Shown: piece after piece, positions 1 to 10,727 of the stretch
How the letters are laid out: every line of letters starts with the position of its first letter
How positions within the stretch are numbered: position 1 is the stretch's first letter
NCBI GenBank assembly: GCA_030770545.1
Contig: CM061097.1
Coordinates: 17,812,501 to 17,876,500 of the forward strand
Source: Macropodus opercularis
Taxonomy: Eukaryota; Chordata; Actinopteri; Anabantiformes; Osphronemidae
Direction: 5' to 3'
Length of the DNA stretch: 64,000 nucleotides
The notes under the pieces: model-generated
What the model was told of the DNA's origin: nothing
The model's input: only the letters and a program-made list of their open reading frames with translations
Databases searched by the model: none
Made by a program: the position numbers and the translations under genes

Positions 1-560
1 GTCCTTGATTTCTTGTTACACAGGCCAGAAGGGCTGGTTATGCAGTGTTACTATCAGGACAAGAACAAACTGTGCAGCGGTGCACCACAATAAATCCCAC
101 ATGACTGCATACAAGAAACACACATTTATGCAAGTATGAGAGAATTTGTACAACCAACCGATTCCATCAGAGTTAATTTAGTTTGTGGATGGGTCGTGTG
201 TAACAGATGAAACAGGAAGGCATGCAGCATATGGTGTTGTTCAGCTAAAACCCGATGGTGCATTTTAGAAAGTACAGCTTAGATCAGCCATGTTCAGCAC
301 AACTTGCTGGTATTAAGGCTCTCGCAGCAGGCCCAACAGCCACAATCTATCCAGACAGTGCATATGGCTGTGACTGTGTCACATCCATGCCAGCAGATGT
401 AAACGACGAGGATTCATCCATGCGGCTGGCTCACCTGTAGTGCACGGAGAAGCTGTGGCACAATTGATTCAGGCCATGCAGCAGTTCAGTTATTGTACAG
501 TGTTTCCCAGATTTGACAATGCCAGATACTATCTCATCAGACAAGGGTCCTCACTGTCTG
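1..560 (+). pseudogene. Retroviral pol remnant (RNase H), copy A
   Basis: This is the end of a decayed plus-strand endogenous retrovirus pol gene entering from the left edge. Translating 181-250 gives the RNase H opening with the FVDGS motif, and 301-440 gives the continuation with an IYPDS motif, which corresponds to a catalytic Asp of RNase H. The two parts are in different frames, so at least one frameshift separates them. The following stretch (about 400-490) reads as the RNase H tail in yet another frame. No integrase follows. The same sequence recurs at 42,300-42,860 with very few differences, and there the upstream RT part is visible too. It cannot make an enzyme. Confidence 0.75.
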
Positions 561-598
561 TCAAGAGTGAAAAGAGAAATGTTTCATAGGAGCAGCAG

Positions 599-853
599 GT
601 GAAGGCCAATCAGTTGAGGATCCTGGTCACCTTGCTCTTGACAACCTTGATGTACCTCCACGTACACCTGTCTGGGGAGAAGGAGAATGTTTCCTATCTC
701 TTCCCTCTGCGTTCTGTTCTGTTTGTCTTTGTTGTGCTAATCCTTTCATGTTTAGCAAGGGGGGAGCTCCTGATGTCACATCACACTACACCTACACCAA
801 CACCCACTACTTGGTTGAGCGATGACCATGATCTCACTGTTCACAAGGCATAA
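599..853 (+). pseudogene. Unrecognised ORF with signal-like segment, possible env start remnant
   Basis: An open frame of 84 codons begins right after a TAG. Its first codon is GTG, and the first ATG is at 650. It has a hydrophobic stretch (VLFVFVVLILSCLARG, about residues 40-55) that resembles a signal peptide with a cleavable end, followed by a Thr/Pro-rich segment. It lies where env would sit after the pol remnant. That position and the signal-like segment are the only support for env ancestry. A near-identical copy is at 42,898-43,152, with one Leu to Ser change near the start. No family is recognised. Confidence 0.25.
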
Positions 854-936
854 TGGAACCAGGAAGTAATCACTATGACTCAAATGTAATGTCTGATGCA
901 TATGACTTCACACTAACCACCAGTCTTTCAGAAATA

Positions 937-1326
937 CACTATATTGTCAAAAGTATGTTAAGTGACATCCCATTCCTCACCCATAGGGTTCAATATGACG
1001 TCGGTCCACCGTTTGCTGCTAGAAGAGCTTCAACTCTTCTGGGAAGGCTGTCCACAAGGTTTAGGGGTGTGTTTATGGGAATTGTTGACCTTTCTTCCAC
1101 AAGCGCATCTGTGAGGTCACACACTAATGTTGGACAAGGAGGCCTGGCTCTCAGTCTCTGCTCTCATTCATACCAAAGATGTTCTATCGAGTTGAGGTCA
1201 GGACTCTGTGCAGGCCAGTCAAGTTCATCCACACCAGACTCTGTCAAACATGTCTTTATGGACCTTGCTTTGTGCACTGATTCCCATTATTTGGATGGAT
1301 GAGTGAATACTTTAGACAACATAGTG
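937..1326 (-). mobile_element. Non-autonomous Tc1-like element, copy A
   Basis: A 390-bp element with inverted ends (CACTATATTGTCAAAAGTAT on the left; complement CACTATGTTGTCTAAAGTAT on the right), flanked by TA on both sides, as expected for Tc1/mariner insertion. The minus strand between about 1,000 and 1,230 encodes the C-terminal part of a Tc1 transposase. The motif WPAQSPDLNSIEHLW is followed by an in-frame TGA and later by a SLPRRVEALLAA segment. The transposase sequence ends abruptly near 1,275 and joins the terminal repeat, so the element is an internal deletion derivative with no complete catalytic domain. The same element, at the same place, is in copy C. Confidence 0.88.
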
Positions 1327-1550
1327 TATACTGGCTGGAATATCCACACACTGCTTACTCCCAAGGAGAAGGGACGATGATCGTAAAGGTAACGCAGTAA
1401 GTCGGAATCTAAAGCAGATGCAGGTGAACTAATAACAACATAAAAAGCTAAACATTTAATTTACCTTGTAAATAAGAATGAAAAAGTGTCGATTGAACAA
1501 ATTAAAATAATCTGTTAAAATAATTGGCTGCAACAATGTTTAAGGTAACA

Positions 1551-1826
1551 GGTCACTGTCTTGCAGCAGGAAAAGTGTAACAGAAACAAAGCAAATCAAA
1601 GTTCTGCTGCCATGCTCTCATGGCCATGGTCCATACTGTAAAACTATTTTAACTAAACAGCATCTCCCTACCTCCCTTTCCCATCAGAAAGAAGGAAAGG
1701 CTCACTATTCTAAAATATTTCTGTAAGCAGGTATATGATTACTTTGCTTAGTACAGATACATATGAGGATATATCAAGTAATATGAATCACAGTTCTGTC
1801 ACAAGGGAAAATACCCATATAGTAGT
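1551..1826 (-). repeat. LTR fragment related to the 563-bp LTR, copy A
   Basis: This stretch aligns with the interior and U3 side of the solo LTR at 4,919-5,481: shared runs include CAGAAACAAAG, CTCATGGCCATGG and CATCTCCCTACCTCCC, and the CACAAGGGAAAAT run near the U3 end. Both LTR ends are missing. The right edge joins new sequence at CATATAGTAG, where copy B continues for another 540 bp, so A (and C) carry a deletion here. The LTR reads on the minus strand. Confidence 0.7.
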
Positions 1827-2667
1827 TTGTTTTTCTGAAACTGTAGTAAAGTGTAGAAGAGAGTAAAACATTTCTAAAACTTCTAAGAACCTCTAAGTAT
1901 CTGCATATGAAACACTACTTGTTTAGGTAATAAATCAGCTCCCAATGATGCAATTAACAATTAACAGGCTTGTGAATGGGTTCAAATGGAAACTGTTTAT
2001 TTCACCTACTGTCAAACAACAACTCTTCTCAAAACAAGTGAAATTGTTGCAGTTGCAACAGCCATGAAACTGCTCATGTGCTGACACTTGAGCTTTACAG
2101 AGTTTCAAGCAAAATGGAAGACACGATGAAGAATCTGAATCATGAAGGCAAACAATGCTCTGCCGTTTCAGGTGGAGGTGATCTGTTGTGCGGGTATCAC
2201 GACAGCTGGAGGCGATGAACCCAACGCAGCATGTCCTGGATGGAGAGATGTCACACAAGAAAAAGATTCACCCATTAGGGGGCAGTCTTCACTGACAGAT
2301 GGTGTGATCTCAATAGAAGTGCACAGTTAGACATGATACATGTTGCTTGCTATTAGCAAACAATGATATACATCACTGGTAGGTTTATAAAGCTTCCATC
2401 AAAATCTATATTTGGGTTAGAAGACTAAACTTTTTTCATCCATTTCTCTTTGCTCCAACTCCTGGATTCTGGGGAGAGTATTTCAAGTTTTCATTAACAG
2501 AAGTAAAAGCTCCCTCACAGTTATTGAATTGTTTCCACGTGGGACGATGAGTCATAAGCATAAGACCCGAGAGAAGAATCCAACAGGATGTGGGATTATG
2601 ATGAGAAAAAGCATCAAGTGGACAAAATAACTACTGCAAAGGAGGTGAAAGGCAGATATCAGTCACT

Positions 2668-3488
2668 ACTTTATGTTAAATTGAAATCTTGCAGCAGTAA
2701 ATCATGTTTTTGTAGAGATTACGGCTGGGTTGCATTTAAGGCATAGGTGTCAAACTCTGGCCCGCGAAGCCATACCAAATTACTATTAGAGCTGGCCCGC
2801 CGGTAATTAGTATGTACCGCTAATTCTACAAATCCCAGAATGCTCTGTTGACGTTTTGGCGCGTCAATCGCGACAGGACTATTAACACCCTCTCCTCTGT
2901 TGACCGTAGTCATGGTATGTAATACTGGCATCGTGCTACTCCTCCCAAAATGGCTAAAAAAAGCATTCACAGTATTGTTTTCCTAATCTTTATTATTACG
3001 CTGTGAAGCAAATGTAGAGACACTTGTCTACTTGCTCACTGTTTCGCTGCAATGAGCCCGTTTAACGGGCTTCGTTCTCATCGGCGAATCGGCACAGCTA
3101 AAGCTACAGCAGTCAGCGGGTCTCTGACAGGCTGCGTCGGTGATTCTAAATTTCAGCTGCTTAGGTGGCTGCTGTGTGGTTAGTCTGCTGCGCGTTACTG
3201 TGAGAGATGGCGGGTTCAAATCCTGCTGGAGATGTGACTTTTAAAAGTGAAGTGTATTGTCATCACATTGAATCTGATGTTCTGCTTGTTGTAACAATGC
3301 TTTTAAAACTCCCTGGTTATTAGAGACCATCTTGCTCTGTACTTAGTCAGGTAGGATTTTGGTTTTGAGGTTTGAGGTTTTGTTTTATAGACTAATTGTT
3401 ACTTTTATTTATTAACATATATGATTTCACTATTTATCCTCATAGCGAGTGCCTATAGTTGTGCTGTGAAAGGCAGATATCAGTCACT
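2668..3488. mobile_element. Copy A-specific 821-bp insertion with hAT-like end
   Basis: The sequence TGAAAGGCAGATATCAGTCA occurs at both edges (about 2,648 and 3,469), while copies B and C have it once with nothing inserted. Near 2,742 the phrase GGTGTCAAACTCTGGCCCGC resembles the terminal part of vertebrate hAT-type elements. Around 3,224 the run GGGTTCAAATCC is a perfect tRNA-type B box with a five-pair T-arm-like stem, suggesting a tRNA-derived piece. 3,310-3,465 duplicates sequence also found at 4,180-4,320, so the insertion is composite. The flanking repeat is too long for a simple transposon target duplication, so a template-switching origin is as likely. Confidence 0.45.
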
Positions 3489-4918
3489 AGATTACGGCTG
3501 GGTTGCATTTAAGGAATAAAGAAAAGCAAACAAACTAAACATTTGTGAATCTCTAGCATATCTTTGACGTAAAGCTGTGTCTCATTACAACAAGTCTAGT
3601 AAAACTGTCTAAATAACAACAAACCGTTGATGTGTAAAATTGTTACAGAATAATTACAGAAGGCACTAAGCAAACTTTGAATAAATAAACAAACAAGAAC
3701 CAGTTGTTGCCGTTTAATTTGTGCCAGCGTCGTAGACGTACTAGTTTACCTTGATTGCTAATCTGACATTAATCTTTTTCTGCCAAATGTTGCCTGAGCT
3801 GAAGCTGCATTGGGGTTTAAAAGTGTCTTGTGATATCAGAAAAGCTGTTCAACCACACTGGTTGTTGGACTGGCGACCTGTACCGCTCCTCTCAACCCAC
3901 ATGACAGCTGGAATAGACTCCTAGTTCCAGAATCAAAAGGAGTGGGACCCTCTGCTTCAGTGCTGTGTTAAAACCCTGCATCTCTGGTGGCCTGGTGGTG
4001 CATCAACCTATGACACAGGCAGTTTGCACGTTTACAAAGGTTCAATCTGTGGCAGTTCTGTTCTCCAGCCAGCTGAGGCAATGTCTCTTTGGACTTTGTA
4101 GCTGGTTCACGGAACACACGTGTAATTTCATGTATCTGATCAATTAGTTTGAATTCTGGTTAGTCAGCGTCTTGCTTTTGTGTTCTGGTTATTAGAGACC
4201 ATCTTGCTCTGTACTTAGTCAGGTAAGATTTTGTTTTGTTTTATAGAATAATTGTTACTTTTATTTATTAACATATAGGATTTCACTATTTATCCTCATA
4301 GCGAGTGTCTATAGTTAGTCGTTGTGCTTTGTGTTGTGTTAGTTGTTTGTTTATTAAAGACAATATTCCTGTTGAATGACAACCAGCCTTCCAGTGTCTG
4401 CTTTTTTGTTTGTCACACACCTTTTTTTTTTATCTCAAAATGGTAAACACTCACTCTCACTCATCATCTAACCCATTTAGTAAAAGGTTTTCCCAGCTGT
4501 TCGTCAGGTGAACTATGACTTCAAGCACAAGTCAAACTCATTTCCACAAAACTAACCCAGACTCAAATCTGTACGACATTCAGCTTCCTATCGTTATAAT
4601 GAAACTACACAGAGTACAGGGCAACAACCTTGGTTTGTGACCACAGTGATGGCATTACTTCTTTACCTGATTATTAACATCTTCTATGTTTGAACCTTTT
4701 TGGAAGCAGGGGGCATCTCAGTCTCAACTGCCACTGTCTGCTTGTGTGTCACCTGGAATTCAGGGGAAAAACAAAAACACATTCATCGCATCTATAAACA
4801 TTAATAGAATTTAAAACTTATACTGGATGAAAATGATCCCTGAAAAAGCAACTACATTAAAACTGACAAGATGACGTGGCCTTTTCTAGGGATAACAGTA
4901 AGTATCACAGCAACATAT

Positions 4919-5481
4919 TGTTGAGGCAAAAACCTGTTAGGAACCTGGTGAATGAATCAAAAACCAATCAAAGTTGTCTTTCTGTTGTCTTTTATTCTTG
5001 CAAGAAGAGAAGTACACAGAGTCAGTGCAAAACTGTCCTGCCTGAGTGTAGTTCTGAAGTCATCTACCTCCGTGCCTACCTAAATACCTCCTTCATTGCG
5101 AGGGAGTAAAGATGTATCTTCTCATTAGCTCAGTCTAAGACAAAAACAGTCCACAAGAGACTTATCAGCCCACAACTCAGGGTCAGTCACTGCCTTGCAC
5201 CAGGAGGAAAGTGTAACAGAAACAAAGTACATCGAAGTTCTTCTGCCATGGTCTCATGGCCATGGTCCATGCTGTAAAACAATTTAACTAAACAGTATCT
5301 CCCTACCTCCCTTTCCCATGGGAAAGAGAAGGCTCACTATTCTAAAATATTTCTGCAAGCAAGTATATAACTCATTCTATGATTACTTTGCTTAGTACAG
5401 ATACATATGAGAATGTATCAAGTAATATGAATCAGAGTTCTGTCACAAGGGAAAATAACCATATAGAAAATTTCCTTTACA
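4919..5481 (-). mobile_element. Solo LTR (563 bp) in copy A
   Basis: On the plus strand this starts TGTTGAGGCAAAAACC and ends TTTCCTTTACA, so it has TG...CA ends. It matches the 46,698-47,260 LTR of the complete provirus at the same length. Copies B and D have an uninterrupted site here (CAGCAACATATCAATTGG in B), proving this is an insertion. ATAT flanks both sides with one extra T on the right, so the exact target duplication is unresolved. Read on the minus strand it has a TATATA box and, further on, AATAAA as a polyadenylation signal, giving the orientation. It is the relic of a provirus like that in copy C after LTR-LTR recombination. Confidence 0.9.
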
Positions 5482-6919
5482 TATATCAATTGGTGCCATG
5501 GATCACATTTAAAATACAACTTTGAATGTACAAGAAATGCACAATTATAATAAGAAGAACTTAAGGTTTGATAACGACAGGTGTTACACCAATGATGTAA
5601 AAATGAAATCCAGGGCACAAAGTAGTATCCTAAACGTATGAGCTACAGTTCACTCCCTGCAAGGGCCCCATGAGCGAAAGAGAACCAACATGTTCATCAG
5701 GTTAACCATGACTTCAACCACAATTTAAACACAGTTCCACACAAAACCCTGACTCAAATCTGTACGAAATACAGTGGTAGCCGTTAAAAGTGTCGTGTTC
5801 CACCGCGTTGGTTTGTAATTTCTGCCACGTTTCCACTGCATTTTTGCCGAGGCACAGCGTGTGTTACGTGTAAATGACCTGTAGGTGGCGATGGGCTGAC
5901 ACTCATAGCCGGTCATGGTTAGTCCAACAACCACACAGCACTGTACCGAGGATTTATGTGAATTCTTTATTTATGTAGTTATCAGACGTTATAATATAAA
6001 CTCACAACCCAATAAATGAGTAAGGTTCACTAAAATGGCAAGTTATACAAGAAAATCTCATTCTATGGCGGCTACATACATTCACACAAGAACACCTGTG
6101 AAGCCACCCTGGCGGTGTCTTGTGTAGTTCAGCGGGTCCCGTTTTGGCGACCCGAGTTTCTGCCTGTTTGACATTTTAATTTCTGAAATCTCCTTATAAT
6201 CAACTCATAACAGACATAGCGTGTTTGAAAGATATAATCCTTGACATATCTGTTTTGTTTACCTTGTCTTCTGCACTTTGAAGTGAGTGAACTGAAGTGA
6301 GCTGCTGCCACCAGCGCCTGCAAGCTGACAGGACGTGAGCGATCACGTGATGAGTCTAGCGGAGACCAATACACATAATGTATGAATTAAAAGACGCCTC
6401 CGACGATTCACTCCTTGACAAAACACGGTGTTGGGACACACTAGACAAGAATTAGCATATTAGTGCTAATTCACTCACTAATTCACTGGCTTTACACCTG
6501 CTGTAAAGTGCAGGAAGCGATGTGATCGAATGTTCCCTGTTTTAACTCACTGTTTTATGGTTTTTGTTTCTATATGAAGTGCCGTTGATTCTCTACAAGA
6601 GAAAAACAATATGGTGAAGTTCACTTACCGGCAGAAATTTCGACAACTAAATAGATATAAGCACATCTTTAAAAGTGAAAAGTATCATATATTAATTACA
6701 TCGCAGTGACAGAAATATGTGGAGATATTTCTATCACAGCAGACGTGACACAGTGTGTGTGTAGATATTTTGGGAGACGCCTGCTGCCTTTAAAGCCTTT
6801 CAACATCAAACAAAAGACACGGCCATTATAACTTTGGAGTCAATGGAAAATAATTGTAAGACAAAAATGCAGTTTTTCAGATTAAAATTCAGAGCTTTTT
6901 ATAGAAAAATAAAATAAAA

Positions 6920-6995
6920 CACGAGTGGGGATCGAATTTGCTTGTGTTGCGAAGTTAAAGTCACGCACTAAGACCACTAAACTACATACGGGACC
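6920..6995 (-). repeat. tRNA-like block, copy A
   Basis: On the minus strand TAGTTTAGTGG resembles a tRNA A box and AATTCGATCCC, some 40 bases later, resembles a B box. In copy D the second motif is AGTTCGATCCC, closer to consensus. I could not fold a convincing anticodon arm (only a four-pair stem with a 12-base loop), so this is more likely a tRNA-derived repeat or dead tRNA than a working tRNA gene. It recurs at 21,755-21,830 and 57,997-58,072. Confidence 0.3.
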
Positions 6996-7959
6996 GGAGG
7001 TCTTGGTTTCCTACGTGTTAGACAACCATTCATTCACAGAAATCAGATACTACATAATAAAAGCATTTGTATGTTTATGATAATCAGCCACTGCAGTAAC
7101 AGGCCTCTGTGAAGTGGAGATACGTAAAAAACTTTGCGACACCTGGTGGTTAAACAGAGACCAACACCAAGATCATTTTTTTGCCCACAGCAGAAATTAA
7201 AATATTTAGGAAGAGACGCCCTGGTGACGTAGTGGAGACGCAAACATGCTGCAGTGAAAACGGATGACATTTTGAAGTGCTGCCACTAAGTAGTGTGTTC
7301 AGCTTCCTATTATTATAATGAAACTACACACAGTACAGAGCAACAACCATGATTTGTGACCACAGTGATGGCCCTACGTCTTTACCTGATTATTAACATC
7401 TTACTGGAAGCAGGGGGCATCTCACTCTCAACTGCCACTGCAGGAGTCTGCTTGTGTGTCACCTGGGATTCAGGGGAAAAACAAAAACACATTAACAACA
7501 GATAGATACCACATCTCTACAGATGAATAAGCTGTAAGTAAGTAAGTCGTAAGTATCAGCAACAGTCAGTATCGATAAATGCTTAAAATGTCTTACATTA
7601 TACAGTTCATTTAATACAGTAATTAAGGATTGAATTTTGAACATATAAATCGTTATTAATTATCTACCACAGTTCTGTGGAAAGACACATGTACAACTGA
7701 AACACAGTCTGGTTGAACACTGCTAACAAAATGGTTCAAACCTTGTTATACAGTGGTTGTGTAAATATTGTCAGCAGTTAGCCTTAGGTTAGCTTGTTAG
7801 CGACATTGCTACTTTAACTTTAGTTATTGTGTATTCAAACATCTAGCAGCGCTACTGTACACAGTAAACATTTCACTGAGGAGGCCACCTACCTGCCCAG
7901 CTTTCAGCTTTTACTCCTTCTCTGTCGGTTGCTATAACTTTACATTTTTCTGAAAGAGT

Positions 7960-8187
7960 AGCGCGTGTGCTAGTTCCGGACGCCGCCATATTGGATGTTA
8001 TCGATGCAACGTTTTTCCCGAGTACCTCTGCGTCATGGTCGTCATGGTTACGCGGGAGTTTGGATCTGATTGGCTCAGAATATCAACTGCTAGATCGGCG
8101 GTTGATGACGTCACGTAACTGTGGCGTCGGCTAAACAGACGAACCTGGTACCAGTCATATCATTTCCACGAAGACAGAGAAGCAGAG
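7960..8187 (+). promoter_or_regulatory. Promoter-like block with splice donor, copy A
   Basis: A CpG-rich island in AT-rich sequence. In order it holds GCCGCCATATTGG (YY1-like, about 7,983), CTGATTGGCTCAG (inverted CCAAT, NF-Y-like, about 8,068) and a perfect CRE, TGACGTCA (8,106-8,113). About 75 bases later is a candidate first exon ending GAGAAGCAGAG, followed by the strong donor GTAAGA at 8,188. The block is kept in copies B and D. It could drive a transcript into the leader exons downstream. No TATA box is seen. Function is inferred from motifs only. Confidence 0.45.
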
Positions 8188-8497
8188 GTAAGACAATTTA
8201 CAGCTGAGATAAAATGTTTGTATATTGTTTGTGCTATGCTTTCTGATCTGTTGAGAAATGTCTTGAACTACTTATTGCGTGTATTGTGACGTTCTTTTTA
8301 CTATTTTGATCTGGTTACTATTGGTTTTTTATTTCACCTGAAAAACTACTTATTATGTCAGTGTTTGCTATCGTTTTCCATGTTTTCTTTTTGACGTGCT
8401 CAATTAAAACATTAGAGTGTTCACCTTATTGAAACGAAAACCGATCAAGTCAGGTGTCACACTAGAAAACTGTCATGGAGGATCATTCCTGTATTTG

Positions 8498-8515
8498 TCC
8501 ACGAGGGGGCAGCGT
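8498..8515 (+). promoter_or_regulatory. CTCF-like motif, copy A
   Basis: CCACGAGGGGGCAG differs from the CTCF core CCASYAGRKGGCRS at the fifth base only. The same motif is in copy B near 23,332. In copy D the motif is deleted and replaced by a short junction at about 59,575, although flanking sequence is kept. Binding is unproven. Confidence 0.35.
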
Positions 8516-8636
8516 CTGCCCTGTACGCGGCCACTTGTAGCGTTTTTCCCAGCATGTCTGACTTTAGCATTTGTGGTAAACTTAGCTTGTATTTTGATTA
8601 ATTTGATTAATATTGGTTTTATTTTTTACCATAAAA

Positions 8637-8786
8637 GCGTGATGGACAGTCTGCTGACCGGCGCCTGAGTCCAGACTGATGTTTACAGCCGACACCAGGG
8701 AAAAGTTCCACCTGCTCCACAGAAACAGGACTGGATTCCCGCCTGACATCCGGGACAGGAGGCAGACAGCGGACGCTCCATTCAGA
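8637..8786 (+). repeat. Leader exon L1, first copy
   Basis: A 150-bp exon-like block, preceded by a pyrimidine-rich run and ending CCATTCAGA before the donor GTGAGT at 8,787. It contains GCGCCTGAGTCCAGACTGA, shared with the sequence that follows the primer site of the nearby LTRs (leader L2), so it is a retroviral 5' leader, about three quarters identical to L2. It repeats at 10,237-10,386, truncated at 11,661-11,796, and as a short 3' part in copies B and D and after the first array. No protein frame is evident. Confidence 0.6.
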
Positions 8787-9123
8787 GTGAGTCCAGTGTT
8801 CTGAAGCAACTATGTGTAGGTGAAGAATGTGTGTGTAGCTCTGTGAAATGGTTTAGTCACCTGACGCGTTCTGTAATTTCTTTAGTGGTCAGTGTTACAG
8901 TGAAGTTACATCTAGAATATTACGAATACTGAAGTCTTACCTTGTGTAAGTCATTCATGGGTTTAAAGAGAATCAACCACATGTGTAAGAAAATGTTCAG
9001 CAACATTGTGGCCTATGTTTAGAAACCATAATTTAGTTTGTCTTCATTTGTGTCACTTTGTGGTAAACCTAGCTTGTATTTAGTTTTATTTGAGTACATT
9101 TTAATTTTTAGATTATTCATACA

Positions 9124-9708
9124 TCTAGGGATGTCCCATCTGAATAAAATGGGCGTATGACTGATCTAATAACATCATAAGCTTTGCGATGACTCCTTCA
9201 GTGTCCCGTGTGCATTGCTGATAAGCACACTACAGGGTACGTTGCTCTGAACCAATGTGTCATACAAACTACCTGGCTGAAGAGAGTCACCCAAAGTTAG
9301 AGTATGTGTGATAAGGTCCAACCATACGATGAGATGGGAAGATCAGTGTGAGTGAAAACCCCTGTGTGAATGATAAGCCCATTGAAAGTTTAAGCACCGG
9401 CCCAAGTGAATCTACACAACCACAGGGAACAAAATGGGGAAATTAGAAGCTTTACCAGGTTGGTCTGTTGGCCAAATGGAACATGCGTTTAGACAGCAGG
9501 TAGCATGCGAGGGGTGGCTAAACCATTGTGTTACAATATATAAGAAGCTCTGGTGTTAACATCCATCAGAAGACAGTGGTTCGCTGTAGGATGTCTTCCT
9601 CATGCCAGCACGTACTAAACATTGAGCTGGTTCATTACACCAACATGCTCCTCTAGTTTTCTCAGTATGTTCTAGCATTTGTCACAAGAAGAAGGTTTTT
9701 CCACGACA
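9124..9708 (+). mobile_element. LTR type 2, first copy (585 bp)
   Basis: An LTR defined by three aligned copies. It begins with TCTAGGGATG (TG mutated to TC here, TGTAGGGATG in the other two) and ends CCACGACA. A TATATAAGAAG box lies near 9,537. Four bases after the end is TGGTGTCAGAAGTGGGA, a primer-binding site that fits a leucine tRNA 3' end. The sequence after it (9,729-9,872) is leader L2, ending in the donor GTGAGT. No gag or pol follows: the leader is cut off after about 180 bases and the next L1 leader begins near 10,170. Confidence 0.75.
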
Positions 9709-9711
9709 TCT

Positions 9712-9872
9712 TGGTGTCAGAAGTGGGACGGACAGTCTGCCGACTGACGCCTGAGTCCAGACTGAGGGTTACAGCCGACACAAGGGAAAGGTTCCTCTAA
9801 ACAGAAAAAGGAGGACTGGATTCCCACCTGATGTTCGGGACAGGAGGCGGACAGCGGATGCTCCGTTCACAG
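9712..9872 (+). promoter_or_regulatory. Leu-type primer-binding site and leader L2, first copy
   Basis: 9,712-9,728 reads TGGTGTCAGAAGTGGGA, matching the 3' end complement expected of a leucine tRNA. It is followed by a leader with GACGCCTGAGTCCAGACTGA and a splice donor (CACA then GTGAGT). The same order is at 11,316 and 40,022. Confidence 0.6.
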
Positions 9873-10236
9873 TGAGTACAGTGTTATGAACCATCTCGTA
9901 TATCACATACAAACTGCATTTACATCACAGCATTTTACGATGAACCTCTGAACCTGTAACACTAACTCATTGTTGAGGCGAGAGCCAACAAGTCTCCTCT
10001 CTGTGATGCTCAGGCTACTGATCATTAGTTAACAGGTTTTAGACTGAAAGTGTAGCTGTATGGAATAGATGCTTTGGGTATTAACAGATTACAGGAGTTC
10101 CCTGTAGGTTGGGGCAAAGCATTGATTTGGGCATAGCTTTAAAACTTCTGTGTCTTCTTACATATAACTTTGTGTTGAACTTAGATTGTATTTTAATTAA
10201 ATTGATTTATTATGGTTTTATTTTTTTAGTATTAAA

Positions 10237-10386
10237 GCGTGATGGACAGTCTGCTGACCGGCGCCTGAGTCCAGACTGATGTTTACAGCCGACACCAGGG
10301 AAAAGTTCCACCTGCTCCACAGAAACAGGACTGGATTCCCGCCTGACATCCGGGACAGGAGGCAGACAGCGGACGCTCCATTCAGA
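10237..10386 (+). repeat. Leader exon L1, second copy
   Basis: Same 150-bp leader block as 8,637-8,786, essentially identical, 1,600 bp downstream, with the same donor GTGAGT. It is preceded by TTTATTTTTTTAG, a plausible acceptor. It marks the second unit of the LTR-leader tandem repeat. Confidence 0.6.
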
Positions 10387-10727
10387 GTGAGTCCAGTGTT
10401 CTGAAGCAACTATGTGTAGGTGAAGAATGTGTGTGTAGCTCTGTGAAATGGTTTAGTCACCTGACGCGTTCTGTAATTTCTTTAGTGGTTAGTGAATGTT
10501 ACAGTGAAGTTACATCTAGAATATTACGAATACTGAAGTCTTACCTTGTGTAAGTCATTCATGGGTTTAAAGTGAATCAACCACATGTGTAAGAAAATGT
10601 TCAGCAACATTGTGGCCTATGTTTAGAAACCATAATTTAGTTTGTCTTCATTTGTGTCACTTTGTGGTAAACCTAGCTTGTATTTAGTTTTATTTGAGTT
10701 GATTTTATGTTTTAGATTATTCATACA

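Larger units (their letters stand above)
1..8575 (+). repeat. Segmental duplication copy A
   Basis: Copy A of a large duplicated unit. 1-2,660 matches 42,300-44,960 (offset about 42,299) almost base for base. 1,830-2,660 also matches 18,181-19,000. 3,490-4,918 matches parts of 19,020-20,756, 44,950-46,697 and 55,702-56,796. 5,482-8,575 matches 20,757-23,405 and 56,797-59,640. Differences are mostly block insertions and deletions rather than base changes. Copy A lacks a 317-bp segment present in B and C (19,111-19,427 in B) and has its own extra 821 bp at 2,668-3,488. Apart from the elements listed separately, I see no gene between 1,830 and 7,900. Confidence 0.85.

Noticed and set aside
853..1302. 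A 149-codon plus-strand protein
   Set aside because: It reads through the antisense strand of the Tc1 element and one of its ends; the true coding relic is on the minus strand.
6920..6995. A functional tRNA gene on the minus strand
   Set aside because: A- and B-box-like motifs exist, but no proper anticodon arm could be drawn and the B box is mutated in A and B.
7980..8000. An SRF CArG box at CCATATTGG
   Set aside because: It is one base short of CC(A/T)6GG; the surrounding GCCGCCAT fits YY1 better.
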